Part shown: positions 30,742 through 39,228 of the stretch, in pieces
How the letters are laid out: every line of letters starts with the position of its first letter
How positions within the stretch are numbered: position 1 is the stretch's first letter
Assembly: GCA_944319815.1 (NCBI GenBank)
Contig: CALUEX010000021.1
Span: 1 to 40,708 of the forward strand
From: an uncultured Prevotella sp.
GTDB lineage: Bacteria > Bacteroidota > Bacteroidia > Bacteroidales > Bacteroidaceae
Reading direction: 5' to 3'
DNA length: 40,708 bases
The notes under the pieces: generated by a model
What the model saw: the letters and a program-made list of their open reading frames with translations, nothing else
What the model was told of the DNA's origin: nothing
The model's database searches: none
Position numbers and translations under genes: made by a program

Positions 30742-32724
30742 TTAATTTTTATAGTTACGGGTCTGGACTTTGATTGCCTCATAGTGGAGTGGCTCCTTGA
30801 TGAGCTCCGGCGCCTTCTCGTCGCTTCCCTGGTACTCCCAGCAGCCTACGTAGAAGAAGTTTTCGTCGTCGCGCTTTGCCTCGCCTTCCTCCGTCTGGTA
30901 CTCCTCGCGGAAGTGGCCGCCGCACGACTCGTTGCGCGAAAGCGCGTCGTAAGCTATCAGCTCGCCCATGGTGATGAAGTCGCGCAGGTGGATTGCCTTG
31001 TCAAGCTCAGTGTTAAGGCCTTCCTTCGAGCCAGGTATGAAGAGGTTGGTCTCGAACTCCTTGCGTATTTTCTTTATCATTTCGAGGCCTTCTTTCAGGC
31101 CTTCCGCGGTGCGGCCCATGCCAACGTGCTCCCACATGATGTGGCCAAGCTCCTTGTGGATTGAGTCAACCGAGCGCTTGCCCTTTATGTTCATGAGGCG
31201 GTCGATTTCCTTCTCTACGCCCTTCTCGGCCTCCTCGAACTCGGGCAGGTCGGTCGAGATGCGCGGCCAGATAGACTGGTCGGCAAGGTAGTTCTGGATA
31301 GTGTAAGGCAGGACGAAGTATCCGTCGGCCAGTCCCTGCATGAGGGCTGACGCGCCGAGGCGGTTGGCTCCGTGGTCGGAGAAGTTGCACTCGCCGATGG
31401 CGAAGAGTCCTTCGATGCTGGTCATAAGCTCGTAGTCAACCCAGATGCCGCCCATAGTGTAGTGGATTGCGGGGTAAATCATCATCGGGTTGTAGTATTT
31501 CACGCCGTTGATTTCGTTGGCAAGCTCGCCCGGGTTGACGTCGGTGATTTCCTCATACATATCAAACAGGTTGCCGTAACGCTGCAGTACGACGTCGAGA
31601 CCGAGGCGCTCGATGCTCTCGGAGAAGTCGAGGAACACGGCAAGACCAGTGTTGTTGACGCCGTAGCCCTTGTCGCAACGCTCCTTGGCGGCACGGCTGG
31701 CAACGTCGCGGGGCACGAGGTTACCGAAGGCCGGGTACCTGCGCTCCAGGTAGTAGTCGCGGTCTTCCTCCGGAATGTCGCTACCCTTCTTCTCTCCGCG
31801 CTGCAGTGCCTTGGCGTCCTCGAGCTTCTTGGGCACCCAGATGCGGCCGTCGTTACGCAGAGACTCCGACATAAGCGTGAGCTTCGACTGGTTGGTGCCG
31901 TGCACGGGGATGCAGGTCGGGTGGATTTGCACGTAAGACGGGTTGGCGAAGTAAGCACCCTTGCGGTAGCAAGCCATGGCGGCGGTGCAGTTGCAGCCCA
32001 TCGCGTTGGTCGAGAGGAAGTATGTGTTGCCATATCCGCCAGTAGCTATAACCACGGCGTTGGCAGAGAAGCGCTCGAGCTTTCCTGTCACTAAGTTCTT
32101 GGCGATGATGCCGCGTGCACGGCCGTCAACAATCACCACGTCCTCCATCTCATATCGTGTGTAGAGCTTCACGCGGCCCGTGTGCACCTGGCGGCTGAGA
32201 GCCGAGTAGGCGCCGAGCAGAAGCTGCTGGCCGGTCTGTCCCTTTGCGTAGAATGTACGCGACACCTGCGCGCCGCCGAACGAGCGGTTTGCCAGCATTC
32301 CGCCGTACTCGCGTGCGAACGGAACGCCCTGTGCCACGCACTGGTCGATGATGTTGTTTGACACTTCGGCCAGTCGGTAGACGTTAGCCTCGCGAGCGCG
32401 GTAGTCGCCGCCCTTCACCGTGTCGTAGAACAGGCGGTAAATAGAGTCGCCGTCGTTCTGGTAGTTCTTTGCGGCGTTGATACCTCCCTGCGCTGCGATA
32501 GAGTGAGCGCGGCGCGGAGAGTCCTGTATGCAGAAGTTGAGGACGTTGAAGCCCATCTCGCCGAGCGAGGCTGCGGCGCTGGCCCCGGCAAGGCCGGTAC
32601 CCACTACGATGACGTCCAACTTCAGTTTGTTCTTCGGGTTGACGAGACGCTGGTGAGCCTTGTAGTTGGTCCATTTCTCAGCTATCGGTCCCTCTGGTAT
32701 CTTGGAATTGATTTGCTTTGCCAT
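30742..32724 (-). CDS. frdA: Fumarate reductase/succinate dehydrogenase flavoprotein subunit
   Basis: The protein is 660 aa, the length of the Bacteroidota/epsilon-type FrdA. The FAD-binding Rossmann motif is VGTGLAG (41-47). The covalent-FAD His is probably His74 in [11 protein letters not shown]. The capping and active-site region includes [11 protein letters not shown] and [11 protein letters not shown]. It catalyses fumarate/succinate interconversion at the inner face of the membrane. It lies 33 nt downstream of the cytochrome subunit gene, with an AT-rich ATGAATT repeat in the gap. Confidence 0.97.
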   Translation of the reverse strand: MAKQINSKIPEGPIAEKWTNYKAHQRLVNPKNKLKLDVIVVGTGLAGASAAASLGEMGFNVLNFCIQDSPRRAHSIAAQGGINAAKNYQNDGDSIYRLFYDTVKGGDYRAREANVYRLAEVSNNIIDQCVAQGVPFAREYGGMLANRSFGGAQVSRTFYAKGQTGQQLLLGAYSALSRQVHTGRVKLYTRYEMEDVVIVDGRARGIIAKNLVTGKLERFSANAVVIATGGYGNTYFLSTNAMGCNCTAAMACYRKGAYFANPSYVQIHPTCIPVHGTNQSKLTLMSESLRNDGRIWVPKKLEDAKALQRGEKKGSDIPEEDRDYYLERRYPAFGNLVPRDVASRAAKERCDKGYGVNNTGLAVFLDFSESIERLGLDVVLQRYGNLFDMYEEITDVNPGELANEINGVKYYNPMMIYPAIHYTMGGIWVDYELMTSIEGLFAIGECNFSDHGANRLGASALMQGLADGYFVLPYTIQNYLADQSIWPRISTDLPEFEEAEKGVEKEIDRLMNIKGKRSVDSIHKELGHIMWEHVGMGRTAEGLKEGLEMIKKIRKEFETNLFIPGSKEGLNTELDKAIHLRDFITMGELIAYDALSRNESCGGHFREEYQTEEGEAKRDDENFFYVGCWEYQGSDEKAPELIKEPLHYEAIKVQTRNYKN

Positions 32725-32757
32725 AACAATTATGAATTAAGAATTATGAATTATAGA

Positions 32758-33441
32758 TTAAACTCCCCACTGGCTCGGCGCACACCCGAAGGCGAAAGCC
32801 AGCACTACCACGAGGAAGCCCAGCATGAGCAGCGTGGTGTACACCTGGCCGATGACCTTCCAGCGGTTGAACCATACCTTGCCGTTCCAGCCGAAAGTCT
32901 GCATGGCGCTCCAGAAGCCGTGCGAGAGGTGGAACCAGATGGCCACGAGCCACACGATGTAGAGCACTACGTAAACCGGGCACGAGAACGTGTCGAGGAT
33001 GTAGGCGTAGCCGTCTGACGGCAGGTGCGTCGTGGCGATGCCCGTCAGCTCGGCGAACATCATGTTGTACCAGAAGTTGAACAGGTGCAGCAGCAAGCCC
33101 AGGAGCACGATGATGCCCAGGACGAGCATATTCTGCGAAGCCCATTCTACCTTCGCCGGGCGAGACGTCACGGCGTAACGCTCGTCGCCGCGGGCGCGGC
33201 GGTTCTGCATCGTAAGCAGGAACGCATAGACGATGTGGATGACGGCCAGGGCCGCGAGGGCGAGCGTCGCCACGAGCGCGTACCAGTTAGCCCCGAGGAA
33301 CTCACACACAGCGTTGTAAGCGTCGCCCGAGAAGAGAGCCACTAAGTTCATTGACATGTGGAACGTCAAGAACAGGATAAGCGCGACGCCAGTTACCGAC
33401 ATCACCACTTTCCTTCCGATTGATGAATTACATAACCACAT
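32758..33441 (-). CDS. frdC: Fumarate reductase/succinate dehydrogenase cytochrome b558 subunit
   Basis: The protein is 227 aa with five membrane helices. SSIGRKVVMSVTGVALILFLTFHMSMNL and WFHLSHGFWSAMQTFGWNG are typical of the SdhC/FrdC b558 family that anchors the complex and binds two b hemes through conserved His (for example His28 in TFHMSMN and those in WFHLSHGF). It exchanges electrons with menaquinone. It is the first gene of the operon, with a good promoter at 33605-33575 and a leader of about 125 nt. Confidence 0.95.
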   Translation of the reverse strand: MWLCNSSIGRKVVMSVTGVALILFLTFHMSMNLVALFSGDAYNAVCEFLGANWYALVATLALAALAVIHIVYAFLLTMQNRRARGDERYAVTSRPAKVEWASQNMLVLGIIVLLGLLLHLFNFWYNMMFAELTGIATTHLPSDGYAYILDTFSCPVYVVLYIVWLVAIWFHLSHGFWSAMQTFGWNGKVWFNRWKVIGQVYTTLLMLGFLVVVLAFAFGCAPSQWGV

Positions 33442-33574
33442 AAATGATTGTAAATTTAAAGTATTAAATGAAATTATTGATTAATGTCCGTCACCGAGGA
33501 TGCATGGCAATGGATAAGCACACGCAACGGCCACCCATACCTTATTATAGGTATCGGGGCACGGCTTTGGGTTG

Positions 33575-33605
33575 CAAATATACTCCATTTTGATGATAAA
33601 TCAAA
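33575..33605 (-). promoter_or_regulatory. frdCAB operon promoter
   Basis: Minus-strand TTTG (33605-33602), 19-bp spacer and TATATTTG (33582-33575) make a near-ideal Bacteroidota -33/-7 promoter. The leader of about 125 nt contains a short palindrome ATACCT/AGGTAT around 33537-33554 of unknown role. Confidence 0.8.
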
Positions 33606-33654
33606 GCATTTACCCGAAATTTCGATTTTAATGCTTACTTTTGCGGCATATAAG

Positions 33655-33920
33655 GTTAGATGGTTATGCGGTTATAAGGTTTTACGGTCATAAGGTTATG
33701 CGGTCATAAGGTTATAAAGTTTTACGGCTATAAGGTTGCAAACGCGCTTGGAACGTTGTCTTTCCGCCACGCGATTAAAGGGACGCCAAGCACTTGACGA
33801 TGGTTCGCAACCATACGATACGGCCGCAAAAGCCCAAGACCCAACAACCCCATAACCCTAAAACCGTATGACCCAAAAACCGTAAAACCGCATGACCCAA
33901 AAACCGTAAAACCGTAAAGA
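33655..33920. repeat. GGTTATAAGG and CCGTAAAACC repeats upstream of mnmG
   Basis: 33655-33738 holds GGTTATGCGGTTATAAGG words with a 40-bp recurrence of TTTTACGG. 33845-33920 holds ACCGTATGACCCAAAAACC units with 24-bp period, in the reverse complementary sense to the first block. Between them, 33740-33840 shows nothing recognised. The second block abuts the mnmG start; no TAnnTTTG promoter is evident. Confidence 0.75.
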
Positions 33921-33922
33921 CA

Positions 33923-35794
33923 ATGATTTTACACTACGACGTTATCGTCATCGGGGGTGGGCACGCCGGGTGCGAGGCCGCGGCGGCATCCGCAAGGATG
34001 GGCGCGCGCACGTGCCTCGTCACCATGGACATGAACAAAATCGCACAGATGAGCTGCAACCCCGCCGTGGGCGGAATAGCCAAGGGGCAGATTGTGCGCG
34101 AAATCGACGCCCTGGGCGGCCACATGGGGCTCGTCACCGACAAGACGGCAATACAGTTCCGTATGCTCAACCGCTCGAAAGGCCCGGCCGTGTGGAGCCC
34201 CCGCGCCCAGTGCGACCGCGGCAAGTTCATCTGGCAGTGGCGCACAGTGCTCGACCATACCGACGGCCTCGACATCTGGCAAGACCAGGCCGAGGAGCTC
34301 ATCGTGGAGCATGGCAGCGCCGCCGGCGTGCGCACCGTATGGGGCGTTGAACTGCGCGCAAGGTGCGTCGTGCTCACTGCGGGCACCTTCCTCAACGGCC
34401 TCCTGCACATAGGGCGCAAGCAACTGCCCGGCGGGCGCATCGCCGAGCCGGCCGTCGAGAGGCTCACCGAGAGCATAACGCGCCACGGCGTGACGGCCGG
34501 CCGCATGAAGACGGGCACGCCGGTGCGCATAGACCGACGCTCCGTCCACTTCGAGGACATGGAAATACAGGAGGGCGAGCACGACTTCCACGGCTTCAGC
34601 TTCATGTCCGAGGGGCGGCCGCTGGAGCAACTGCCCTGCTGGACTTGCTACACCAACCCCGACGTGCACGCCACGCTGCGCGCCGGACTGGCCGACTCGC
34701 CGCTCTACAACGGACAGATACAGAGCATCGGCCCGCGCTACTGCCCGTCAATCGAGACGAAGCTCGTAACCTTCCCCGACAAGCAGCAACACCCGCTCTT
34801 CCTCGAGCCCGAGGGCGAGGACACCAACGAGATGTACCTCAACGGCTTCTCGTCGTCAATGCCGATGGACGTGCAAATCAACGCCCTGCGCCACATCCCT
34901 GCCCTGCGCGACGCCAAGGTCTACCGCCCCGGCTACGCCATAGAGTACGACTTCTTCGACCCCACGCAGCTGCGCCACACGCTTGAGTCAAAGGTAATAC
35001 CGGGCCTGTTCCTCGCCGGGCAGGTCAACGGCACCACGGGATACGAGGAGGCAGCCGGCCAGGGGCTCATCGCCGGCGTAAACGCCGCGCTGCGCTGCGC
35101 GGGCGGCGAGCCGTTCACCCTCGCCCGCGACGAGGCTTACATCGGCGTGCTCATCGATGACTTGGTGACAAAAGGCGTTGACGAGCCTTACCGTATGTTC
35201 ACCAGCCGAGCCGAATACCGCATACTCCTCAGGCAGGACGACGCCGACGCACGCCTCACCGAGCGAGCCTACCGCTTAGGTCTCGCCACCCGCGAGCGTT
35301 ACGACTGGTGGATGCAGAAAAAAGAGGCGGTGAAAGCAATCGAGGATTTCTGCGCCACGGCATCGGTGAAACCGCGCGACATAAACTCAGCGCTCGAGGC
35401 TCTCGGCACTACCCCCCTGCGCGAGGGTTGCCGCATAGCCGACCTCGTGGCGCGCCCGCAGCTCACGCTGAACAACCTCTCGGACATCCTGCCCGAACTG
35501 AAACAGGCGTTGAAATCGCTGCCAAACCGCGAGGAGGAAATAACCGAGGCGGCTGAAATAAAGATGAAATACAAGGGCTACATAGAGCGCGAAAGGCTCG
35601 TGGCGGAAAAGATGCACCGCCTTGAGAACATAAAAATACGCGGCCACTTCCGCTACTCGGAGATGCAACAGCTCTCGACCGAGGCGCGGCAAAAGCTCGA
35701 GAAAATCGACCCCGAAACCCTTGCCCAGGCAAGCCGCATTCCGGGCGTGTCGCCAAGCGACATAAACATCATGCTGGTGCTGATGAAACGATAG
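33923..35794 (+). CDS. mnmG: tRNA uridine-5-carboxymethylaminomethyl(34) synthesis enzyme MnmG
   Basis: The protein is 623 aa, full length. The FAD-binding motif is IGGGHAGCEAA (10-20), followed by SCNPAVGGIAKGQIVREIDALGG and the later GLFLAGQVNGTTGYEEAAGQG, all diagnostic of MnmG/GidA. The C-terminal helical domain binds tRNA and MnmE (MnmE not in the window). With MnmE it installs cmnm5U at the wobble position. gidA genes are often near the replication origin; a parS-like site lies 11 bp after the stop. Confidence 0.97.
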   Translation: MILHYDVIVIGGGHAGCEAAAASARMGARTCLVTMDMNKIAQMSCNPAVGGIAKGQIVREIDALGGHMGLVTDKTAIQFRMLNRSKGPAVWSPRAQCDRGKFIWQWRTVLDHTDGLDIWQDQAEELIVEHGSAAGVRTVWGVELRARCVVLTAGTFLNGLLHIGRKQLPGGRIAEPAVERLTESITRHGVTAGRMKTGTPVRIDRRSVHFEDMEIQEGEHDFHGFSFMSEGRPLEQLPCWTCYTNPDVHATLRAGLADSPLYNGQIQSIGPRYCPSIETKLVTFPDKQQHPLFLEPEGEDTNEMYLNGFSSSMPMDVQINALRHIPALRDAKVYRPGYAIEYDFFDPTQLRHTLESKVIPGLFLAGQVNGTTGYEEAAGQGLIAGVNAALRCAGGEPFTLARDEAYIGVLIDDLVTKGVDEPYRMFTSRAEYRILLRQDDADARLTERAYRLGLATRERYDWWMQKKEAVKAIEDFCATASVKPRDINSALEALGTTPLREGCRIADLVARPQLTLNNLSDILPELKQALKSLPNREEEITEAAEIKMKYKGYIERERLVAEKMHRLENIKIRGHFRYSEMQQLSTEARQKLEKIDPETLAQASRIPGVSPSDINIMLVLMKR

Positions 35795-35804
35795 GATACG
35801 TGAA

Positions 35805-35820
35805 TGTTTCACGTGAAACA
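35805..35820. other. parS site (ParB centromere), copy 1
   Basis: TGTTTCACGTGAAACA is a perfect 16-bp palindrome and equals the widely conserved chromosomal parS consensus. It lies 11 bp downstream of mnmG. ParB/Spo0J loads here to organise and segregate the origin region. parA and parB are not in the window. Confidence 0.85.
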
Positions 35821-36124
35821 AAATGCCGATTTTTTGTTAAGCCAAATCGTTGGAACGGACTGAAATATAGCAAGATACAGACAGCGCCAACAATTTTACT
35901 TGAATGTTAAAATCTACAGGTTTCACGATGGAACGGGACTGTTTCCACGGAGGTTCATGGCAGCCGTCAAGGCATGGGCAAACCCCTCGCCTGGCGGCCT
36001 AAAAACAGTGGCAAGACAAGAAGCCACAAACCGCCACGCAAAAGGGCACAAACCATCGGCCAAAATGCCACCTATCGCAAGGCGAAAGACGGCCTTTCAG
36101 AAAACGGCCTATAATCACCGTCAG

Positions 36125-36455
36125 GCTCACCTGCCCTATTCGGCCAAACAAGGCATTGGCCCTATCAAGCCAATCGCCCGCATCCGGCAAACCAAGGCAT
36201 CAGCCCCATTCGGCTCACCTGCCCCATTCCGCCGCACAAGGCATCGGCCCTATCAAGCCAATCGCCCGCATCCGGCAAACCAAGGCATCAGCCCCATTCG
36301 GCTAATCGGCCCTATTCCGCCAAACAAGGCATCGGCCCCATCAAGCCAATCGCCCGTATCCGGCAAACCATGACATCAGCCCCATTCGGCTAATCGGCCC
36401 TATTCCGCCAAACAAGGCATTGGCCCTATTCGGCCTATCTGCCCCATTCGACCTA
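36125..36455. repeat. 88-bp higher-order tandem array (44-bp half units) upstream of apt
   Basis: The word ATCAAGCCAATCGCCCG recurs at 36164, 36252 and 36340, an exact 88-bp period. The two 44-bp halves of each unit match each other at roughly 28 of 44 positions, so the 88-mer is a dimer of a 44-mer. The sequence family (GGCCCTATTCCGCC, GGCATCAGCCCCATTCGG) is the reverse complement of the 14096 repeat. The 35821-36124 part shows a degenerate parS-like GTTTCACGATGGAAC near 35917 and AAAGG-family half-arms at 36062-36115. The long plus-strand frame through it is judged an artefact. Confidence 0.85.
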
Positions 36456-36490
36456 TAATTATCAACAACAATAAAAAACAAGAAAGCAAA

Positions 36491-37021
36491 ATGAACAACA
36501 AGACACTGCTGGAAAATCTGAGGTGCATACCCGATTTCCCGAAAAAAGGAGTAAACTTCAGGGACGTGACCACACTGTTCTCTAACCCTGAATGCCTCCA
36601 AATCATGGAGAACGAGCTGTACGAGCTTTACAAGGACAAGGGCATCACGAAAATCGTGGGCATAGAGAGCCGCGGCTTCATCATGTCGTCAGCCTTGGCC
36701 GTAAGGCTCGGCGCAGGCGTCGTTCTCTGCCGCAAGCCGGGCAAGCTGCCCTGCGACACAATCCAGGAGACATACGCCAAGGAGTATGGCACGGACACCA
36801 TCGAGATACACAAGGACGCCATAACGAGCGACGACGTTGTCCTGCTGCACGACGACCTGCTGGCTACGGGCGGCACGATGAAGGCGGCCTACGACCTCGT
36901 AAAGAAGTTCAACCCGAAGAAAATCTACGTCAACTTCATCATCGAGCTTACCCGCGAAGGTTTGCACGGACGCGACAACTTCGGCGATGACACAGAGCTG
37001 ACAACGCTGCTGCAAGTCTGA
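36491..37021 (+). CDS. apt: Adenine phosphoribosyltransferase
   Basis: The protein is 176 aa, the standard length. The PRPP-binding motif is VVLLHDDLLATGGTMKAA (116-133, Asp121/Asp122). FPKKGVNFRDVTTLF and GIESRGFIMSSALA are typical. It salvages adenine with PRPP to AMP in the cytosol. It is flanked by tandem arrays upstream and by a 42-bp inverted repeat downstream, and sits between the two parS-like sites. Confidence 0.97.
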   Translation: MNNKTLLENLRCIPDFPKKGVNFRDVTTLFSNPECLQIMENELYELYKDKGITKIVGIESRGFIMSSALAVRLGAGVVLCRKPGKLPCDTIQETYAKEYGTDTIEIHKDAITSDDVVLLHDDLLATGGTMKAAYDLVKKFNPKKIYVNFIIELTREGLHGRDNFGDDTELTTLLQV

Positions 37022-37026
37022 TTTTT

Positions 37027-37202
37027 AGGAGTTAAGGAGTTATGAAGTTAAGGAGTTAAGACAAATGCTTTACCAAATGACAAGACATGAACAATGGAAG
37101 ATGGATAAATACGACATAAGCAAGTCTATGCCTTTTAATATTCTGGCTTCATTTGACAACGCATTTGTCTTAACTCCTTAACTTCATAACTCCTTAACTC
37201 CT
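37027..37202. repeat. 42-bp perfect inverted repeat between apt and uvrC
   Basis: The arms at 37027-37068 and 37161-37202 are exact reverse complements. Each is made of GGAGTTAA/TGAAGTTA 8-bp units ending in GACAAATGC. The 92-bp loop contains a further CAAATGA/TCATTTG pair. It is related to 19881-20003. It starts 6 bp after the apt stop and could act as a large terminator-like hairpin. Confidence 0.9.
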
Positions 37203-37226
37203 CAAAGAAGCCGCCTTGCGGTTTAA

Positions 37227-37242
37227 AGTTTCACGTGAAACA
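37227..37242. other. parS-like site, copy 2
   Basis: AGTTTCACGTGAAACA differs from the perfect parS only in the first base. It lies 1.4 kb from copy 1 and immediately upstream of the -7 box of uvrC (37244-37251), so bound ParB might influence that promoter. Confidence 0.8.
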
Positions 37243-37243
37243 T

Positions 37244-37251
37244 TACTTTTG
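37244..37251 (+). promoter_or_regulatory. Possible -7 box for uvrC
   Basis: TACTTTTG fits TAnnTTTG, 31 bp before the uvrC ATG and 1 bp after the parS-like site. No good -33 element is at standard spacing, so confidence is moderate. Confidence 0.45.
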
Positions 37252-37282
37252 AAAAGTCCTTTATATAAAGCACTTACGCGCA

Positions 37283-39130
37283 ATGACTAAAGAAGAAAAC
37301 GAGAAACGGCTGGCACGCCTGAAGGCCATCGTGAGCAACCTGCCCACGAAGCCCGGCAGCTACCAATACTATGACGAGAGCGGAACAATCATATACGTGG
37401 GCAAGGCGAAGAACCTCAAGGCCCGCGTGTCGTCGTATTTCCATAAAGAGGTAGACCGTTTCAAGACGAAAGTGCTTGTAAGCAAAATCCACGACATTAC
37501 CTACACGGTGGTAAACACCGAGGAGGACGCCCTGCTCTTGGAGAACAGTCTCATCAAGAAATACAAGCCCAAGTACAACATCCTGCTCAAGGACGGCAAG
37601 ACGTACCCCTCAATCTGCGTCACCAACGAATACTTCCCGCGCATATTCAAGACGCGCACCATCAACCGCAAATGGGGCACTTACTACGGCCCTTACAGCC
37701 ATATCGGCTCGATGTACGCCGTGCTCGACCTCATCAAGAAGCTCTACCGCCCGCGCACGTGCCGCCAGCCCATCACCCGCGAGGGCATCGAGCAGGGCAA
37801 GTACAAGCCCTGCCTTGAGTGGCACATACACAACTGCGGCGCGCCGTGCATAGGCAAACAGAGCTATGAAGACTACCAGGAATGTATCGCCCAGGCGCGC
37901 GAAATACTGCGGGGAAACACGCGCGAGGTGCAGCGGATGCTCTACCGCCGTATGCAGGAGCTGGCCGGGGAGATGCGTTTCGAGGAGGCCGAGGTGGTGA
38001 AGCAACGCTACCTGCTGCTCGACGGCTTCTGCGCCAAGAGCGAGGTGGTAAGCCACACCATAACGAACGTTGACGTGTTCAGCGTCACCGACGACGAGCA
38101 CGCGGCCTTCGTCAACTACCTGCACGTGACGAACGGCTCAATCAACCAGGCGCAGACGTTCGAGATGAAGAAGAAACTGGGCGAGACTACGGACGAAATC
38201 CTGCAAATAGCCATCCTACAAATACGTGAGCGGATGGGCAGCCGGTCGCGTGAAATCATCGTGCCGCAGCCCGTCGACATGACGCTCGAGGGCGTTACGT
38301 TCACCGTGCCGCAGCGCGGCGACAAGCGCACGCTGCTCGAACTCTCCGAGATGAACGGCAAGCAGTACCGCTTCGACCGCCTGAAACAGGCCGAGAAGCT
38401 GAACCCCGAACAGAAGGCGGTGCGCCTGATGAAGGAAATACAGGCCGCACTGAAGCTGCCGAGGATGCCCTACCAAATCGAGATGTTCGACAACTCAAAC
38501 ATTCAAGGCTCTGATGCCGTGGCGGCGTGCGTGGTGTTCAAGAAGATGAAACCCAGCAAGAAGGACTACCGCAAGTACATAATAAAGACCGTGACGGGGC
38601 CTGACGACTATGCCTCGATGCAGGAGGTGGTGCGCCGCCGCTACTCTCGTATGGTGGACGAAGGCCAGCCCCTGCCCGACCTTATCATAACGGACGGCGG
38701 ACAGGGGCAGATGAGCGTCGTGCGCAGCGTTGTCGAGGGGGAATTAGGACTCGACATTCCCATCGCCGGACTGGCCAAGGACGACCGCCACCGCACTAAC
38801 GAACTGCTCTACGGCCAGCCGCCCGTCGTCGTCGGGATGAAGACCGACAGCGAGCTGTTCCGCCTGCTGACGCACCTGCAAGACGAGGTGCACCGCTTCG
38901 CCATAACGTTCCACCGTGACAAGCGAAGCAAGCACGCGCTGCACTCGGAGCTTGACGACATACGCGGCATAGGGCCCAAGACAAGGGACGCGCTGCTAAA
39001 GGCGTTTAAGTCGGTAAAGCGCATCAAAGAGGCTGACATTCAGCAACTTACAGACGTTATAGGGCAAGCCAAGGCGAAAGTGGTGTGGGAGCATTTCGAC
39101 AATGGCGGCCAAATGAAGCCAGGACAATGA
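37283..39130 (+). CDS. uvrC: Excinuclease ABC subunit C
   Basis: The protein is 615 aa, full length. The N-terminal GIY-YIG nuclease has PGSYQYYDESGTIIYVGKAKNLKARVSSYF (24-53). The Cys-containing region LEWHIHNCGAPCIG and a UVR interaction motif (about 205-240) follow. The RNase H-like endonuclease domain includes MFDNSNIQGSDAVAACVVF and LIITDGGQGQ. The C-terminal helix-hairpin-helix has IRGIGPKTRDALLKAFKSVKRIKEA. It makes both incisions in nucleotide excision repair with UvrA/UvrB. No defects are seen. Confidence 0.97.
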   Translation: MTKEENEKRLARLKAIVSNLPTKPGSYQYYDESGTIIYVGKAKNLKARVSSYFHKEVDRFKTKVLVSKIHDITYTVVNTEEDALLLENSLIKKYKPKYNILLKDGKTYPSICVTNEYFPRIFKTRTINRKWGTYYGPYSHIGSMYAVLDLIKKLYRPRTCRQPITREGIEQGKYKPCLEWHIHNCGAPCIGKQSYEDYQECIAQAREILRGNTREVQRMLYRRMQELAGEMRFEEAEVVKQRYLLLDGFCAKSEVVSHTITNVDVFSVTDDEHAAFVNYLHVTNGSINQAQTFEMKKKLGETTDEILQIAILQIRERMGSRSREIIVPQPVDMTLEGVTFTVPQRGDKRTLLELSEMNGKQYRFDRLKQAEKLNPEQKAVRLMKEIQAALKLPRMPYQIEMFDNSNIQGSDAVAACVVFKKMKPSKKDYRKYIIKTVTGPDDYASMQEVVRRRYSRMVDEGQPLPDLIITDGGQGQMSVVRSVVEGELGLDIPIAGLAKDDRHRTNELLYGQPPVVVGMKTDSELFRLLTHLQDEVHRFAITFHRDKRSKHALHSELDDIRGIGPKTRDALLKAFKSVKRIKEADIQQLTDVIGQAKAKVVWEHFDNGGQMKPGQ

Positions 39131-39195
39131 CCAAAGTCAGTCAGATTTTACATTTATAGACCTTGCATAAACAACTATGGATGTATAAAAAGCAC

Positions 39196-39203
39196 TAAAT
39201 TTG
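39196..39203 (+). promoter_or_regulatory. -7 box for the secreted hypothetical gene
   Basis: TAAATTTG matches TAnnTTTG, 25 bp before ATG 39229, in an AT-rich spacer after uvrC. Confidence 0.55.
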
Positions 39204-39228
39204 TAAGACTAACAACACTTTAAAAATT

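Noticed and set aside
33484-33693. 69-aa plus-strand frame
   Set aside because: It overlaps the frd promoter region and GGTTATAAGG repeats and has no family signal.
33442-33922. Replication origin next to mnmG
   Set aside because: No cluster of TTATNCACA DnaA boxes or AT-rich unwinding region was seen; only repeats and the frd promoter.
35917-35931. Third parS site (GTTTCACGATGGAAC)
   Set aside because: The palindrome has an altered centre with several mismatches, so it is too degenerate to call.
35900-36373. 157-aa plus-strand frame before apt
   Set aside because: It is mostly translation of the 88-bp array and AAAGG-type half-arms, with no start context or family.
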